From NCBI GenBank assembly GCA_023386235.1, contig JAEWKC010000016.1, positions 70,882 to 134,881 on the forward strand: a DNA stretch of 64,000 nucleotides, in the 5' to 3' direction. Each line of letters begins with the position of its first letter. Position 1 is the first letter of the stretch. The DNA comes from Bacteroidota bacterium. Its GTDB lineage: Bacteria > Bacteroidota > Bacteroidia > Chitinophagales > Chitinophagaceae. The notes under the pieces were generated by a model. That model did not search any database. It was not told where the DNA came from and worked only from the letters and a program-made list of their open reading frames with translations. Made by a program: the position numbers and the translations under genes. Below are positions 17,175 to 26,744 of this stretch, piece by piece.

Positions 17175-18764
17175 ATGCACAAAGAAGAAACATTAGAAGA
17201 AATTCAGTCTTTTGAAGGCAAATATCCCAAACAGTTGTGGCATTTGTTCTTTTCAGAAATGTGGGAGCGTTTCTGTTTTTACGGAATGCGGGGCATGCTT
17301 ACTTTCTTTATGGTTCATGAGCTGTTCATGAAAGAAGATCAGGCCAACCTGCAATACGGCGCTACACAGGCATTTGTATACGCTTTTACTTTCATAGGCG
17401 GCTTATTTGCCGATAAAATACTCGGCTTCAGGCGCTCGCTCTTCTGGGGTGGACTGCTGATGATTGCCGGAAGTCTGATACTGGCTACCGATCCACACAA
17501 GTTTTTCTTTCTGGGCATTAGTGTTACGGTAATAGGCACCGGTTTCTTTAAGCCGAACATCTCTACTATGGTAGGCCAATTGTATAAAGACGGAGACCCG
17601 AGAAGAGACGCGGGCTTTTCTTTGTTTTATACAGGTATTAACCTGGGCGCTTTACTGGGCGGCTATGTATGTGTGGCCGTAGGTAAGGGCACCTTGCTCG
17701 GAGGCGTTATTCCTGAAAACCTGAGATGGAATATAGCTTTTGGATTTGCAGCGGTGGTAATGACTATCAGCCTTATCACTTTTATTTTTACAAAAAGACA
17801 TTTAGGAACCATTGGCCTTGCACCGGTAAGAAAGCAAAAAAACAAAGTTGTGGACTATGGCGCTATCGGCAACAACCCCGAACAGAATCCTGCTACAATT
17901 GTTACAGAACCCATCAAAAACAAAACCGATTGGGCAATGATCGCTGTATACGCAGGATCTTTGCTGGCAGTACCCGTTATCATGAAAATGGTAGCAACAC
18001 CGCAATATACCGATTGGTTTATGTACATCATCGGGCCGGCCACTTTGATCTATCTTTTTTATGAAATGACCAAATGTACCAAAGCCGAAGTAAAGAAATT
18101 ATCAGCAGCTTTGATATTCATCATATTCTCTATTGTTTTCTGGGCATTTTTCGAACAAAGCGGTGGCTCGCTTAGCCTGTTTGCCGCTAACAATCTTAAT
18201 GATACATTATTGGGATTCATTCCGGCCGACCCTAATGGCGTAAACAATTCTGCCAATGCTTTATTCGTTATCATTTTTGCCTGGATGTTTGGCCTGGGAT
18301 GGCTGGCTTTAGCCAAAAAAAATAAAGAGCCCAATACTGTAGTAAAGTTTGGACTGGGATTTTTGTTCCTGGGAGGATCTTTTCTTTTACTTTTTGCTAC
18401 GCGTTTCTTCCAGATTGTACCGGGTATCGCAAGCCTTGATATGTTTACGCTTGCTTATCTGGTAATGACATTTGGCGAGCTTTGCTTATCGCCGATTGGG
18501 CTTTCTACCATGACAAAATTGTCTCCTGCAAGACTTCAGGGTATGATGATGGGTATGTGGTTTTTGGCCAGCGCCTACGGGCAATATGTAGCAGGCCTGC
18601 TGGGTGCCGGTATGGCCAAAGCCAATGAAGACGCGTCGTTAGTAGAAAAATTACTTACTTATACGGATGGCTACAAACAATTAGGCTACTACGCTATTAT
18701 TGCCGGTGTGCTACTGATTATTATTTCTCCTTTAGTTAAAAAATTAATGCAGGGGGTGAAATAA
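17175..18764 (+). CDS. POT/PTR2-family proton-coupled peptide transporter
   Basis: The 529-residue product has a hydrophilic 20-residue N-terminus, then FFSEMWERFCFYGMRGMLTF with the ExxER motif, and GTGFFKPNISTMVGQLYKDG, the PTR2 signature. The late motif GELCLSPIGLSTMTKLSPAR is intact. All elements of a functional oligopeptide:H+ symporter are present. It ends a run of three related transporters and is closer in motifs to the first gene than to the second, so the three did not arise by a simple recent triplication. Confidence 0.9.
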   Translation: MHKEETLEEIQSFEGKYPKQLWHLFFSEMWERFCFYGMRGMLTFFMVHELFMKEDQANLQYGATQAFVYAFTFIGGLFADKILGFRRSLFWGGLLMIAGSLILATDPHKFFFLGISVTVIGTGFFKPNISTMVGQLYKDGDPRRDAGFSLFYTGINLGALLGGYVCVAVGKGTLLGGVIPENLRWNIAFGFAAVVMTISLITFIFTKRHLGTIGLAPVRKQKNKVVDYGAIGNNPEQNPATIVTEPIKNKTDWAMIAVYAGSLLAVPVIMKMVATPQYTDWFMYIIGPATLIYLFYEMTKCTKAEVKKLSAALIFIIFSIVFWAFFEQSGGSLSLFAANNLNDTLLGFIPADPNGVNNSANALFVIIFAWMFGLGWLALAKKNKEPNTVVKFGLGFLFLGGSFLLLFATRFFQIVPGIASLDMFTLAYLVMTFGELCLSPIGLSTMTKLSPARLQGMMMGMWFLASAYGQYVAGLLGAGMAKANEDASLVEKLLTYTDGYKQLGYYAIIAGVLLIIISPLVKKLMQGVK

Positions 18765-18822
18765 AACTTAAAAGAAGAATTAGTTTTTTGGAAGCTCACA
18801 AGCAAGAAGGCGCGCTCAGATC

Positions 18823-18880
18823 ATCGCCGGAGGCGATATAATTGTTATGTGAAGCGAAGACGCTTTACACAACAAAGAAA
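18823..18880 (+). repeat. Short palindromic repeat, copy 1
   Basis: ATCGCCGGAGGCGAT (18823-18837) is followed by GAAGCGaagaCGCTT. A related element with the same first palindrome and a GAAG...CGCTTC arm occurs at 20301-20350. The two copies lie on either side of the 18958-20139 gene in the same orientation. They look like dispersed REP-like intergenic repeats. Confidence 0.5.
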
Positions 18881-18957
18881 TCACCTTAACTTCACACAAC
18901 AATGAGTCAGCAAGTCAATGACAAGTAATAGTATTCTTGCATTATTTATTGTCTTAA

Positions 18958-20139
18958 CTATTCTGCCAGGTATTCCAATAAAATTACATTGTTGTAGGCA
19001 GGGCAAAAATGGTAATACAATAAAGCGTCCATCTTTGTAAATACTTTCTTTATTCCATACGGAAAGTAAGAAGGAATATTACCAATGAAGTAAGGATAAT
19101 CGCTTTGTTCTATTTCTTTTTCAATAAATTTATCGTCTTGCAAATGCGCCGCAATTATTTCCTGCTTCAGCCCCGTTTCTACCCCCCACTTCTTTAAGGC
19201 TGCCGATAATATTGTTTTTTCAAACCACGACTGACTGGTAATGTACATGGCCTTTGTATCTTCTATCATATATTGTCTTCTTTCCTCCAACGCCTTTATA
19301 GGCTTCACTTTCATTAGTCTTGATAAATGATACATGATAATGGCCGGCTTGCCATAGTAAGGCGAAATCAACCGGGCATTTTTAAAATAATCTCGCGAAT
19401 CCAGAGCTTCAATCATTACATTAAGCGAAGCGGAATCTACGGCCGTCCATTCAAGATGATGCGTCTGTACAAAAAATAAGGTATTGGCCAATACAGAAAT
19501 ATCAAACACAACAGGAAATTTTTCACCGAACCAGGTGGAATAGGCAGGCTGATCTCTGTACTTTTTTTCAACGGTCTTTAAAGGCGATTGTGGTTGATTG
19601 ATAAACTGCTGAAACAAGGCGTGAACGACCTTTACAGAGTCTGTTGAACTATTTAACGCCAGATGCGATATGGAGGTATCATCCATATCATCGGGCACGT
19701 GCGGGTCTTTTTTAATTAACGGGATCCACCAGGAATAAGGAAATGTGTACAAAGAATCTCTTACCCAAAAATTGTAGCTGTTTCTTCCTTTTTGATTTTT
19801 AAAGCGTGGATACAGAGGCAGAGACGCCTGATACATCTTATCTACAATGGCTTTATTTCGCGGTGCCAATTGTGGATAGATTTGCTGCAATGTTTCATCA
19901 ATCAACGCGTTGTAAAAAATGGTAAGGTCTTTTTTCTTAGTAGTGTACTTTTGTTTATTATTTATAAAAGAAGGATAAATTCCTTTCAGGAAAAAATCGT
20001 CTTCTTTTACCTGCATATTTTCTACACGTTGCAGAAGAAAATGCTGCAACTGTTGCTCCGCCTGGGTTTGGGCAAACACATTTGTAGCGATAATAAAAGA
20101 TAATATGAAAAATATGGGCCTCAAAAAAATTGTCATCAT
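18958..20139 (-). CDS. Exported protein of unknown function
   Basis: The product begins MMTIFLRPIFFILSFIIATN with a signal peptide ending near VFAQ, and has about 370 mature residues. It is rich in aromatic and charged residues. A notable segment is HVPDDMDDTSISHLALNSS near residue 175; an acidic DDxDD pattern of this kind recalls alpha/alpha-toroid (terpene-cyclase-like) proteins, but that is only a weak resemblance. Later stretches alternate helices with conserved-looking YYGKPAIIMYHLSRLM and SYFPYGIKKVF. I do not recognise the family. Two adjacent ATGs (20139, 20136) could start it. It is flanked on both sides by the same palindromic repeat. Confidence 0.7.
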   Translation of the reverse strand: MMTIFLRPIFFILSFIIATNVFAQTQAEQQLQHFLLQRVENMQVKEDDFFLKGIYPSFINNKQKYTTKKKDLTIFYNALIDETLQQIYPQLAPRNKAIVDKMYQASLPLYPRFKNQKGRNSYNFWVRDSLYTFPYSWWIPLIKKDPHVPDDMDDTSISHLALNSSTDSVKVVHALFQQFINQPQSPLKTVEKKYRDQPAYSTWFGEKFPVVFDISVLANTLFFVQTHHLEWTAVDSASLNVMIEALDSRDYFKNARLISPYYGKPAIIMYHLSRLMKVKPIKALEERRQYMIEDTKAMYITSQSWFEKTILSAALKKWGVETGLKQEIIAAHLQDDKFIEKEIEQSDYPYFIGNIPSYFPYGIKKVFTKMDALLYYHFCPAYNNVILLEYLAE

Positions 20140-20241
20140 TTCAAACAAAAATAGAGCAAAAAACAAAATCTGCTATTTTTATTTAAGTCTTATTACATTT
20201 TATTTCATTACTGGTATTTGTAATCCTGAATTCCGTTCATT

Positions 20242-20350
20242 CCCTGCGCCCGCAAGCGGGGATAGTCATTCCTGAAACTCATTGTTCATAAGAATTGAAA
20301 ATCGCCGGAGACGATAAAATAAGGCTACGAAGAGAGGGCGCTTCGCAGAA
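20242..20350 (+). repeat. GC-rich palindromic repeats downstream of surA-like gene
   Basis: Two repeat types occur here. CCCGC-AA-GCGGG within GCGCCCGCAAGCGGGGATAG (20247-20266) resembles the element at 26813-26834. ATCGCCGGAGACGAT (20301-20315) with a GCGCTTCGC arm resembles the element at 18823. The 218-base gap has no gene. Confidence 0.5.
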
Positions 20351-20384
20351 CGGTTAATTAGAATATTTTTATACTAACTAGATC

Positions 20385-21800
20385 TTATCTTGTTGAGAAG
20401 TGATTAAGATTTTCCTGCGAGCGTATTGTCCACTCTTTTATTTCCGGACAATCATACAGTGATTCATCTACTTTTATATAGTAGTTTCCTACGTTTCTGG
20501 TAAGCCAGTTAGCGAGTGTTTGCTGCTGTTTGATGTATAAAGCTCTTTGAGAAATTTCATTGAAATCATCTTTCAGGTTTTCCCTGTGCGGTTCTGTTTT
20601 AGAGCGCAGCGTAAGCAGGCGCACCTGTATCTTACCGTTTTGCGGGTTTTGAAACATTTGTGCTTCAGAGATATCACCTACTTTCATTGTAGTAATAGCA
20701 TCAGCAATTTGCTTGTCGGTAAACTGATCCAGAGATAATACTGTTTCAAAGCCACCGCCGGGTGTTTGCATAAAAACGGCTCCGCCGGTATATTTCATAT
20801 TATCATCGTCGCTGTAGCGATTTACAGCGGTATTGAACGGAATGTTTTCTTTGATAATCACATTTCGAATACTATCGGCTCTTTCTATGGCCAGTCTTAC
20901 ATCATTATCATTTATGGGAGGTAGTTTCACTATATGCCTTACTACCGCGTCGTCGCCTACCTTTGAAACCATTTGAATGATATGATAGCCAAAAGAAGAT
21001 TTTACCACAGGCGATACCTGTCCTTCTTTCAAACGGAAAGCAGCGTTCATAAATATCGGGTCAAAGCCGCCGACAGAGCGGTTCATAGCAATTTGTCCGC
21101 CGCTTTGTTTGGCGGAAGGCTCGTCTGAATATTGCCTTGCCAGGTCTGCAAAATTAGATTTTCCGCTTTCCACATCAGCCTTCCAGGAGTTTAATTGCGC
21201 TATTAATGCATCCTCGGCCTCTTTGGTGGGCGTAGGATCCATTATGAGCTGGCTTACCTCGTACTGGCTTTCTTTGAAGCGGAGGCTATCCTGCGGGATG
21301 GAATTATAATAAGCTTCTACTTCAGTGGGCGTAATGCGTACATTTTTAATTATATCCTGCTGAGCGGACTGTGCTAAAACCATCTCTCTTACTTGCGGAC
21401 GCATCTCTTCTCTGAACTGGTAAATGGGCTTTCCTATTATTTTTTCTACCTGTTCTTTAGAGCCGTATTGATAGATCTGCGCATTAATTCTGTAGTCCAA
21501 TTGCTGATCTATCATATCATCTGTAACAGGAATAGAATCTATTTCCGCATGAATAGCCAGCACTTTATTCTGGATAAAAGAAGCGAGAATATAACAATTG
21601 GTTCCCGGCGGAAGAAAGGTCTGACCGGAATTTTGTTTGTGTTCGGCTATTGCTAAATCAACATCTGACTTTAAAATAACACTATTGCCTACTACTGCCA
21701 CTACACCATCCATCATTATTCTGGGCTCTGACGGATTGTTTTGTGCAAAGGTTGCTGAACCTATAGCAAGCAGTATAAAAACCAGGATATTTTTTTTCAT
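20385..21800 (-). CDS. Periplasmic parvulin-type peptidyl-prolyl isomerase (SurA-like)
   Basis: From the ATG at 21800 the protein (471 residues) has a signal peptide (MKKNILVFILLAIGSATFAQ), an N-terminal chaperone region starting VVAVVGNSVILKSDVD, and a parvulin domain at about 180-275 with SDEPSAKQSGGQIAMN and VKSSFGYHIIQMV. A second, degenerate parvulin-like repeat follows (YSDDDNMKYTGGAVFMQ). This matches SurA/PpiC proteins that escort outer-membrane proteins through the periplasm. It lies 37 bases after infB on the same strand and may be transcribed with the nusA operon. A start two codons upstream (21806) is also possible. Confidence 0.88.
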   Translation of the reverse strand: MKKNILVFILLAIGSATFAQNNPSEPRIMMDGVVAVVGNSVILKSDVDLAIAEHKQNSGQTFLPPGTNCYILASFIQNKVLAIHAEIDSIPVTDDMIDQQLDYRINAQIYQYGSKEQVEKIIGKPIYQFREEMRPQVREMVLAQSAQQDIIKNVRITPTEVEAYYNSIPQDSLRFKESQYEVSQLIMDPTPTKEAEDALIAQLNSWKADVESGKSNFADLARQYSDEPSAKQSGGQIAMNRSVGGFDPIFMNAAFRLKEGQVSPVVKSSFGYHIIQMVSKVGDDAVVRHIVKLPPINDNDVRLAIERADSIRNVIIKENIPFNTAVNRYSDDDNMKYTGGAVFMQTPGGGFETVLSLDQFTDKQIADAITTMKVGDISEAQMFQNPQNGKIQVRLLTLRSKTEPHRENLKDDFNEISQRALYIKQQQTLANWLTRNVGNYYIKVDESLYDCPEIKEWTIRSQENLNHFSTR

Positions 21801-21837
21801 CCACATATATATTAAACCGCTAAATTAGACTATTGTT

Positions 21838-24800
21838 TTATAATGTTCTCTTAATTTCTTCTTCTTCATATGCTACTACGTGATCTCCTACAGAAATATC
21901 GGTAAAGTTTTTTACTGTAAGCCCGCATTCATAACCCTGCGCCACATCTTTCACGTCGTCTTTGAAACGCTTTAGGCTGCCCAGTTCTCCAAATCCGCCT
22001 TCCTGGCGTGGGAATACGAGGATACCGTCTCTGAACACTTTAATTTTATGATCGCGTTTAATTTTTCCTTCCAGTACATAAGAACCGGCAACGGTAGCTT
22101 TGTCAAACTTGTATACTTCGCGCACTTCCACGGTGGCTACTTCTTTCTGCTCTACCTTAGGTTCGAGCATTCCTTCCATAGCGCTCTTCAATTCATTGAT
22201 AGCATCGTAGATGATGGAGTAGGTTTTAATCTGTACTCCTTCATTTTCTGCCAGCCTGGAAGCCTGCATAGACGGGCGTACGTTGAACCCGATAATAATA
22301 GCGTCGGAGGCTGTGGCCAACAATACATCACTTTCTGAAATCTGACCAACGGCTTTATGTACCACACTTACCACAATTTCTTCAGTAGAAAGTTTCTGTA
22401 GCGAATCGCTCAATGCTTCTACCGAACCATCCACATCACCTTTGATAATTACATTTAACTCTTTAAAGTTGCCCAGTGCCAAACGTCTTCCGATTTCGTC
22501 GAGCGTAATGTGCTTACGTGTACGCAAGCCCTGCTCGCGCAATATTTGCGCGCGCTTGGTTGCTATTTCCTTGGCTTCACTTTCCTCTTCATACATTTTG
22601 AATTTCTCACCTGCCTGCGGCGCGCCGTTCAGTCCCAGCACCTGTACCGGTATGGAAGGACCGGCTTTGGTTATCCGCTGGTTTCTTTCGTTGAACATCG
22701 CTTTTAAGCGTCCGTAATATTGCCCGGAAACGATAAGGTCTCCCTGGTGAAGCGTTCCGTTTTGCACCAGAAGGGTTGCCACATAGCCGCGCCCCTTATC
22801 AAGGGAAGCTTCAATTACCGAACCGGTAGCTTCTTTATTAGGATTTGCTTTTAAATCAAGCAACTCGGCCTCGAGCAATATTTTTTCCATCAGCAGGTCT
22901 ACATTCAGGCCCTGCTTGGCAGATAATTCCTGGCTTTGGAACTTGCCGCCCCATTCTTCTACCAAAATATTCATTTGAGACAATTGCTCATATATTTTTT
23001 GCGGATTAGCTCCTTCTTTGTCTATTTTGTTGATGGCAAATATCATGGGTACGCCTGCCGCCTGGGCATGGCTGATGGCTTCTTTGGTTTGTGGCATCAC
23101 GGCATCATCCGCCGCTACCACAATAACTGCAACGTCTGTAATCTTTGCACCCCTGGCACGCATGGCTGTAAACGCTTCGTGACCCGGTGTATCCAGGAAG
23201 GTAATCTTTTTGCCCCCGGGCACTTCTACCACATACGCCCCTATGTGCTGGGTAATGCCTCCCGCTTCGCCCGCTACCACATTGGCGCTTCTGATATAAT
23301 CCAGCAAGGATGTTTTACCATGGTCTACGTGTCCCATGATGGTTACAATAGGATAACGCGAATGTAAATTTTCAGGATCTTCTTCTTCCTCTTCTTCATT
23401 TTCTTCTTCTAAATCATCCAGTCCTAAGAATTCTACTTCGTAATCAAATTCACCGGCTACCAGTTCTATTACTTCAGCATCCAGGCGCTGATTGATAGAC
23501 ACCATAATACCCAGTCCCATACATTTAGCGATTACTTCGGCAAAACTTACGTCCATAAGATTGGCCAATTCGCTTACTGTGATAAACTCTGTAACCTGCA
23601 GTTTATTATCGCTGTTTTCAAGCTCATTCATAGCCGCGGCATCGGCCATTTCCTGGCGTTTTACTTTGCGGTATTGCGCTCTTGACTTTCCTTTATTTGT
23701 ATTGCCGGCGAGCTTCGCCTGTGTTTCTCTGATCTTGTCCTGAATAGCTTTTTGGTCTATTTCTTTTTCTTCCTGTGTTTGCGGACGATTTCTGTTTCGG
23801 TCTCTTCTTGGACCAAATTTATTATCTTTCTGGTTGCCGCCCCTGTTTTGCCCAGATTGTTGTCCCGGTCTGTTTCTGTCGTCTTGTATGGCAGGCTTCC
23901 TGTCTTTATTAAACCCGGGCTTATCTGTAGAAGGTGTAGACGTTTTACCATCAGGCGTTCCTGCACGATCTACAGGTATTCTTTTCCGCTTTCTTTTTTC
24001 GCCTCTGCTCGTTTTAGGTCTTGTATCATTATCAACCGGTAAATCTATTTTTCCTACAATTTTAGGACCTTCCAGTTTATCGGCTTTTATTTCTATATGT
24101 TCGTGTACAGGAGCTTCTTCTTTCTTTGCTACCGGAATCTCTTTGGGTTCTTCTACAGGTTTCTGAGGCTCTGCCACCGGTTGTGGTTTTTCTTGTTTTG
24201 GTGCTTGGGTTACAGGCTCTTTTTTAACTTCCTTAACCTGGGCCGGTTTTTCCTGCTTTGGTTTAGGTGATGCCTTTTTTGGCCTTGTGGAAGAATCTAT
24301 TTCAGAAAGGTCTATTTTGTGAATCACTTTAGGACCTTCTATACCTACGGATTTTGTTTCAATGAAATTATTATCGGTGGTTTTGTTTTCTTTTTCTTCG
24401 GGCTGAGGAGCCGCTGTTTCTTCGGGCTGCGGAGTTTCTTCTATTATTTCCGGAGTGGCAGGCTCAGGTACTACTTCAGGCTCTTCCTGTACGGGCGCCA
24501 CAGGCTCGGGCGCTACAATGGGCTCTGGTTCGTTGGTTTCTTCCTGAACGGGTTCTGCTACATCGGGTTTTTCTTCAACAACGGGTTTTGGTTCCGGCTT
24601 TTCTTCTTTTTTCTTTTTTTCTTTTTCAATGACTGAACCGCCAGCGCTTTTAGGAATTTCAATTTGGTCAGCTTTGTTTTTAGCTAATTTATCACTTTGA
24701 AACTCTGACTGAAGCGCACGATACATGTCTTCGGACAGTTTTGCCGAAGGCTTTAGATCGTCTTTGTTGAATCCTTTGTCAACTAAAAAATCTATCAATG

Positions 24801-24864
24801 TTTCTGCACCGATATTAAACTCTTTAGCTGCCGCTAATAATCTTGGTAATCTTATTTCTGACAT
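21838..24864 (-). CDS. infB: Translation initiation factor IF-2
   Basis: From the ATG at 24864 (MSEIRLPRLLAAAKEFN) the product is about 1008 residues. It has the IF2 N-terminal helical domain, a long Pro/Glu/Lys-rich disordered linker, a second IF2_N domain (LQVTEFITVSELANLMDVSF) and the GTPase domain with GHVDHGKTS, DTPGHEAF and NKID, then domains II to IV. IF-2 brings initiator tRNA to the 30S subunit and promotes subunit joining. An in-frame codon 14 positions upstream adds only a poor extension. It follows nusA by 54 bases. The low-complexity linker lengthens the protein beyond the E. coli size. Confidence 0.97.
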   Translation of the reverse strand: MSEIRLPRLLAAAKEFNIGAETLIDFLVDKGFNKDDLKPSAKLSEDMYRALQSEFQSDKLAKNKADQIEIPKSAGGSVIEKEKKKKEEKPEPKPVVEEKPDVAEPVQEETNEPEPIVAPEPVAPVQEEPEVVPEPATPEIIEETPQPEETAAPQPEEKENKTTDNNFIETKSVGIEGPKVIHKIDLSEIDSSTRPKKASPKPKQEKPAQVKEVKKEPVTQAPKQEKPQPVAEPQKPVEEPKEIPVAKKEEAPVHEHIEIKADKLEGPKIVGKIDLPVDNDTRPKTSRGEKRKRKRIPVDRAGTPDGKTSTPSTDKPGFNKDRKPAIQDDRNRPGQQSGQNRGGNQKDNKFGPRRDRNRNRPQTQEEKEIDQKAIQDKIRETQAKLAGNTNKGKSRAQYRKVKRQEMADAAAMNELENSDNKLQVTEFITVSELANLMDVSFAEVIAKCMGLGIMVSINQRLDAEVIELVAGEFDYEVEFLGLDDLEEENEEEEEEDPENLHSRYPIVTIMGHVDHGKTSLLDYIRSANVVAGEAGGITQHIGAYVVEVPGGKKITFLDTPGHEAFTAMRARGAKITDVAVIVVAADDAVMPQTKEAISHAQAAGVPMIFAINKIDKEGANPQKIYEQLSQMNILVEEWGGKFQSQELSAKQGLNVDLLMEKILLEAELLDLKANPNKEATGSVIEASLDKGRGYVATLLVQNGTLHQGDLIVSGQYYGRLKAMFNERNQRITKAGPSIPVQVLGLNGAPQAGEKFKMYEEESEAKEIATKRAQILREQGLRTRKHITLDEIGRRLALGNFKELNVIIKGDVDGSVEALSDSLQKLSTEEIVVSVVHKAVGQISESDVLLATASDAIIIGFNVRPSMQASRLAENEGVQIKTYSIIYDAINELKSAMEGMLEPKVEQKEVATVEVREVYKFDKATVAGSYVLEGKIKRDHKIKVFRDGILVFPRQEGGFGELGSLKRFKDDVKDVAQGYECGLTVKNFTDISVGDHVVAYEEEEIKRTL

Positions 24865-24918
24865 ATATAAGTTTGTAGCAGGTATTTTTTTTACAGACAA
24901 ATGCAATTAGTCTGCAAC

Positions 24919-26163
24919 CTACTCATTTTCAAATTCTTCTTTTAGAACACGTAACACCTCGTTGATTGTTTCTATTTCGAGGTCTGTTCTTCTTTCCAGC
25001 TCTTCCGGCGATAGTTCCAATACGCTTTTCGCGGTATCGCATCCTACTCTTTTTAATTCATCGATCACCCATTGATCAATTTCGTCGGAAAACTCCATCA
25101 GGTCAATATCGTAATCGTCTTCCTCTTCCATATCTCTGAATACATCTATATTATAACCTGTCAATTCGCAGGCCAATTTTATATTTACACCTCTGCGCCC
25201 GATGGCTAAAGATACCTGGTCGGCTTTTAAATACACATCGGCGTGTTTATTTTCCATGTCTATATCGAAAGAAGTAATCTTTGCCGGGGTGAGTGAACGC
25301 TGTATTAATAATTGAATATTGTTGGTGTAGTTGATAACATCAATGTTTTCATTTTTCAGTTCTCTTACTATTCCATGAATGCGGCTTCCTTTCATTCCCA
25401 CGCAAGCGCCCACCGGGTCTATTCTGTCGTCGTAGCTTTCCACCGCTACTTTTGCCCTGTCGCCGGGTTCGCGTACTATTTTCTTTATTGTAATCAACCC
25501 ATCAAATATTTCAGGCACTTCCAGTTCAAGCAGTTTTGCTAAAAACTCGGGGGCTGTGCGACTAAGGATAATAACGGGATTATTGTTTTTTACATCTACC
25601 CTGCGAATAATAGCTCTTATAGATTCTCCTTTTTTGAAATAATCCTGCGGTATTTGTTCTGATTTAGGCAGTATCAGCTCGTTTCCGTCTTCATCCAATA
25701 ATAAAACTTCTTTATTCCACACCTGGTATACTTCGGCAGATATCAGCTCTCCTATTCTGTCTTCGTATTTTTTTACCAAGGAATTTTTCTTCAAATCTCC
25801 AATGCGGCTGGCCAACGTTTGCTTGGCGGCCAGAATGGCTCTTCTTCCGAAATCGTATAAATCCACTTCCTGATACAGCTCTTCGCCTACCTCAAAATCC
25901 GGCTCAATTTTTATAGCTTCGCTATATTCCACTTCTGCCAGAGGATCTTCCAGTTCGCCATCTTCAACAATCATACGTCTTCTAAAGATTTCAAGGTCGC
26001 CTTGTTCGGCGTTTACAATCACGTCAAAATTATCGTCGCTCCCAAATTTTTTTCTTAACAGTGTTTTAAAAACATCTTCCACAACTTTCATCATCGTGGG
26101 ACGATCTATATTTTCCGCATCTTTAAACTCCTGAAAGGCCTCGATAAGGTTTATACTTGCCAT
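24919..26163 (-). CDS. nusA: Transcription termination/antitermination factor NusA
   Basis: The 414-residue protein has the RNA-polymerase-binding N-terminal domain, an S1 domain (GELISAEVYQVWNKEVLL), and paired KH domains with DRIDPVGACVGMKGSRIHGI and VSLAIGRRGVNIKLA. A helix-hairpin-helix-like C-terminal segment is present but the duplicated acidic repeats of E. coli NusA are not, which is usual outside Gammaproteobacteria. NusA modulates pausing, termination and antitermination. It lies between rimP and infB as in most bacteria. Confidence 0.97.
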   Translation of the reverse strand: MASINLIEAFQEFKDAENIDRPTMMKVVEDVFKTLLRKKFGSDDNFDVIVNAEQGDLEIFRRRMIVEDGELEDPLAEVEYSEAIKIEPDFEVGEELYQEVDLYDFGRRAILAAKQTLASRIGDLKKNSLVKKYEDRIGELISAEVYQVWNKEVLLLDEDGNELILPKSEQIPQDYFKKGESIRAIIRRVDVKNNNPVIILSRTAPEFLAKLLELEVPEIFDGLITIKKIVREPGDRAKVAVESYDDRIDPVGACVGMKGSRIHGIVRELKNENIDVINYTNNIQLLIQRSLTPAKITSFDIDMENKHADVYLKADQVSLAIGRRGVNIKLACELTGYNIDVFRDMEEEDDYDIDLMEFSDEIDQWVIDELKRVGCDTAKSVLELSPEELERRTDLEIETINEVLRVLKEEFENE

Positions 26164-26193
26164 ATCTTTTTATATTAAAATTTATTTTTTTAT

Positions 26194-26670
26194 TTAAAAC
26201 TGAATCTGCACTACGGTTTTCTTTATTTCATGCAAGGGTATGCTTACATTTTCTGTCTTTGCATTTTTGCCCTTACCGGATTTTTCTTCGATGACCACCG
26301 CTTCCTCATTCACTTCTATAAGCTTCCCTTCTTTTTGTTTTTTTTCTGTATCGTTGAAAGTGATTTCCACTTTGCGCCCTATATTTTTTTTGTATTGGCG
26401 AATGCTTTTCAGCGGTTCGTCAATGCCGGGTGAAGAAACTTCCAGGGAAAAATCTCCTTCGGGAAAAATTCCCGCCTCTTCAATCTTAGCTCTCAGCATT
26501 CGATTGAACCGGATACATTTGTCAATGTTAATGCCTTTATCTCCATCTAAATATACCTTGATATTGTTGGTAGGTTTTATTTTAGCGTTTACCAGAAAGT
26601 ATTCAGGTTCTTCGGTTAGCATTTCACCCACCCAATGATCAATTTTATCTAAAAGCACTTCCTTTTCCAT
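26194..26670 (-). CDS. rimP: Ribosome maturation factor RimP
   Basis: The 158-residue product contains the RimP hallmark FSLEVSSPGIDEPLKSIRQY, and the N-terminal domain with INIDKCIRFNRMLRAKIEE. RimP assists assembly of the 30S subunit. It is the first gene of rimP-nusA-infB. Upstream on the minus strand there is a good -7 box (26745-26752) and between it and the start a 10-bp hairpin (26700-26722) that may affect expression of the whole operon. Confidence 0.95.
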   Translation of the reverse strand: MEKEVLLDKIDHWVGEMLTEEPEYFLVNAKIKPTNNIKVYLDGDKGINIDKCIRFNRMLRAKIEEAGIFPEGDFSLEVSSPGIDEPLKSIRQYKKNIGRKVEITFNDTEKKQKEGKLIEVNEEAVVIEEKSGKGKNAKTENVSIPLHEIKKTVVQIQF

Positions 26671-26699
26671 CTCTAATAGTTTTATATTGGGTAAAAGAT

Positions 26700-26722
26700 A
26701 AGGGAACGGTACCCGTTCCCTT
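26700..26722 (-). promoter_or_regulatory. Leader hairpin upstream of rimP-nusA-infB
   Basis: AAGGGAACGG and CCGTTCCCTT form a perfect 10-bp stem with a 3-base loop, lying between the promoter and the rimP start (30 bases upstream of the ATG). On the minus strand it is followed by ATCTTTTACC, so it could act as a weak attenuator, a transcript-stabilising 5' structure or a protein-binding site. Since the operon encodes NusA, autoregulation is a reasonable guess. Confidence 0.6.
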
Positions 26723-26744
26723 AATCAGCATCTCTTTGACTATG

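Noticed and set aside
23752..24636. Several plus-strand frames opposite the infB linker
   Set aside because: They mirror the low-complexity Pro/Glu/Lys linker of IF-2 and have no independent coding signs.
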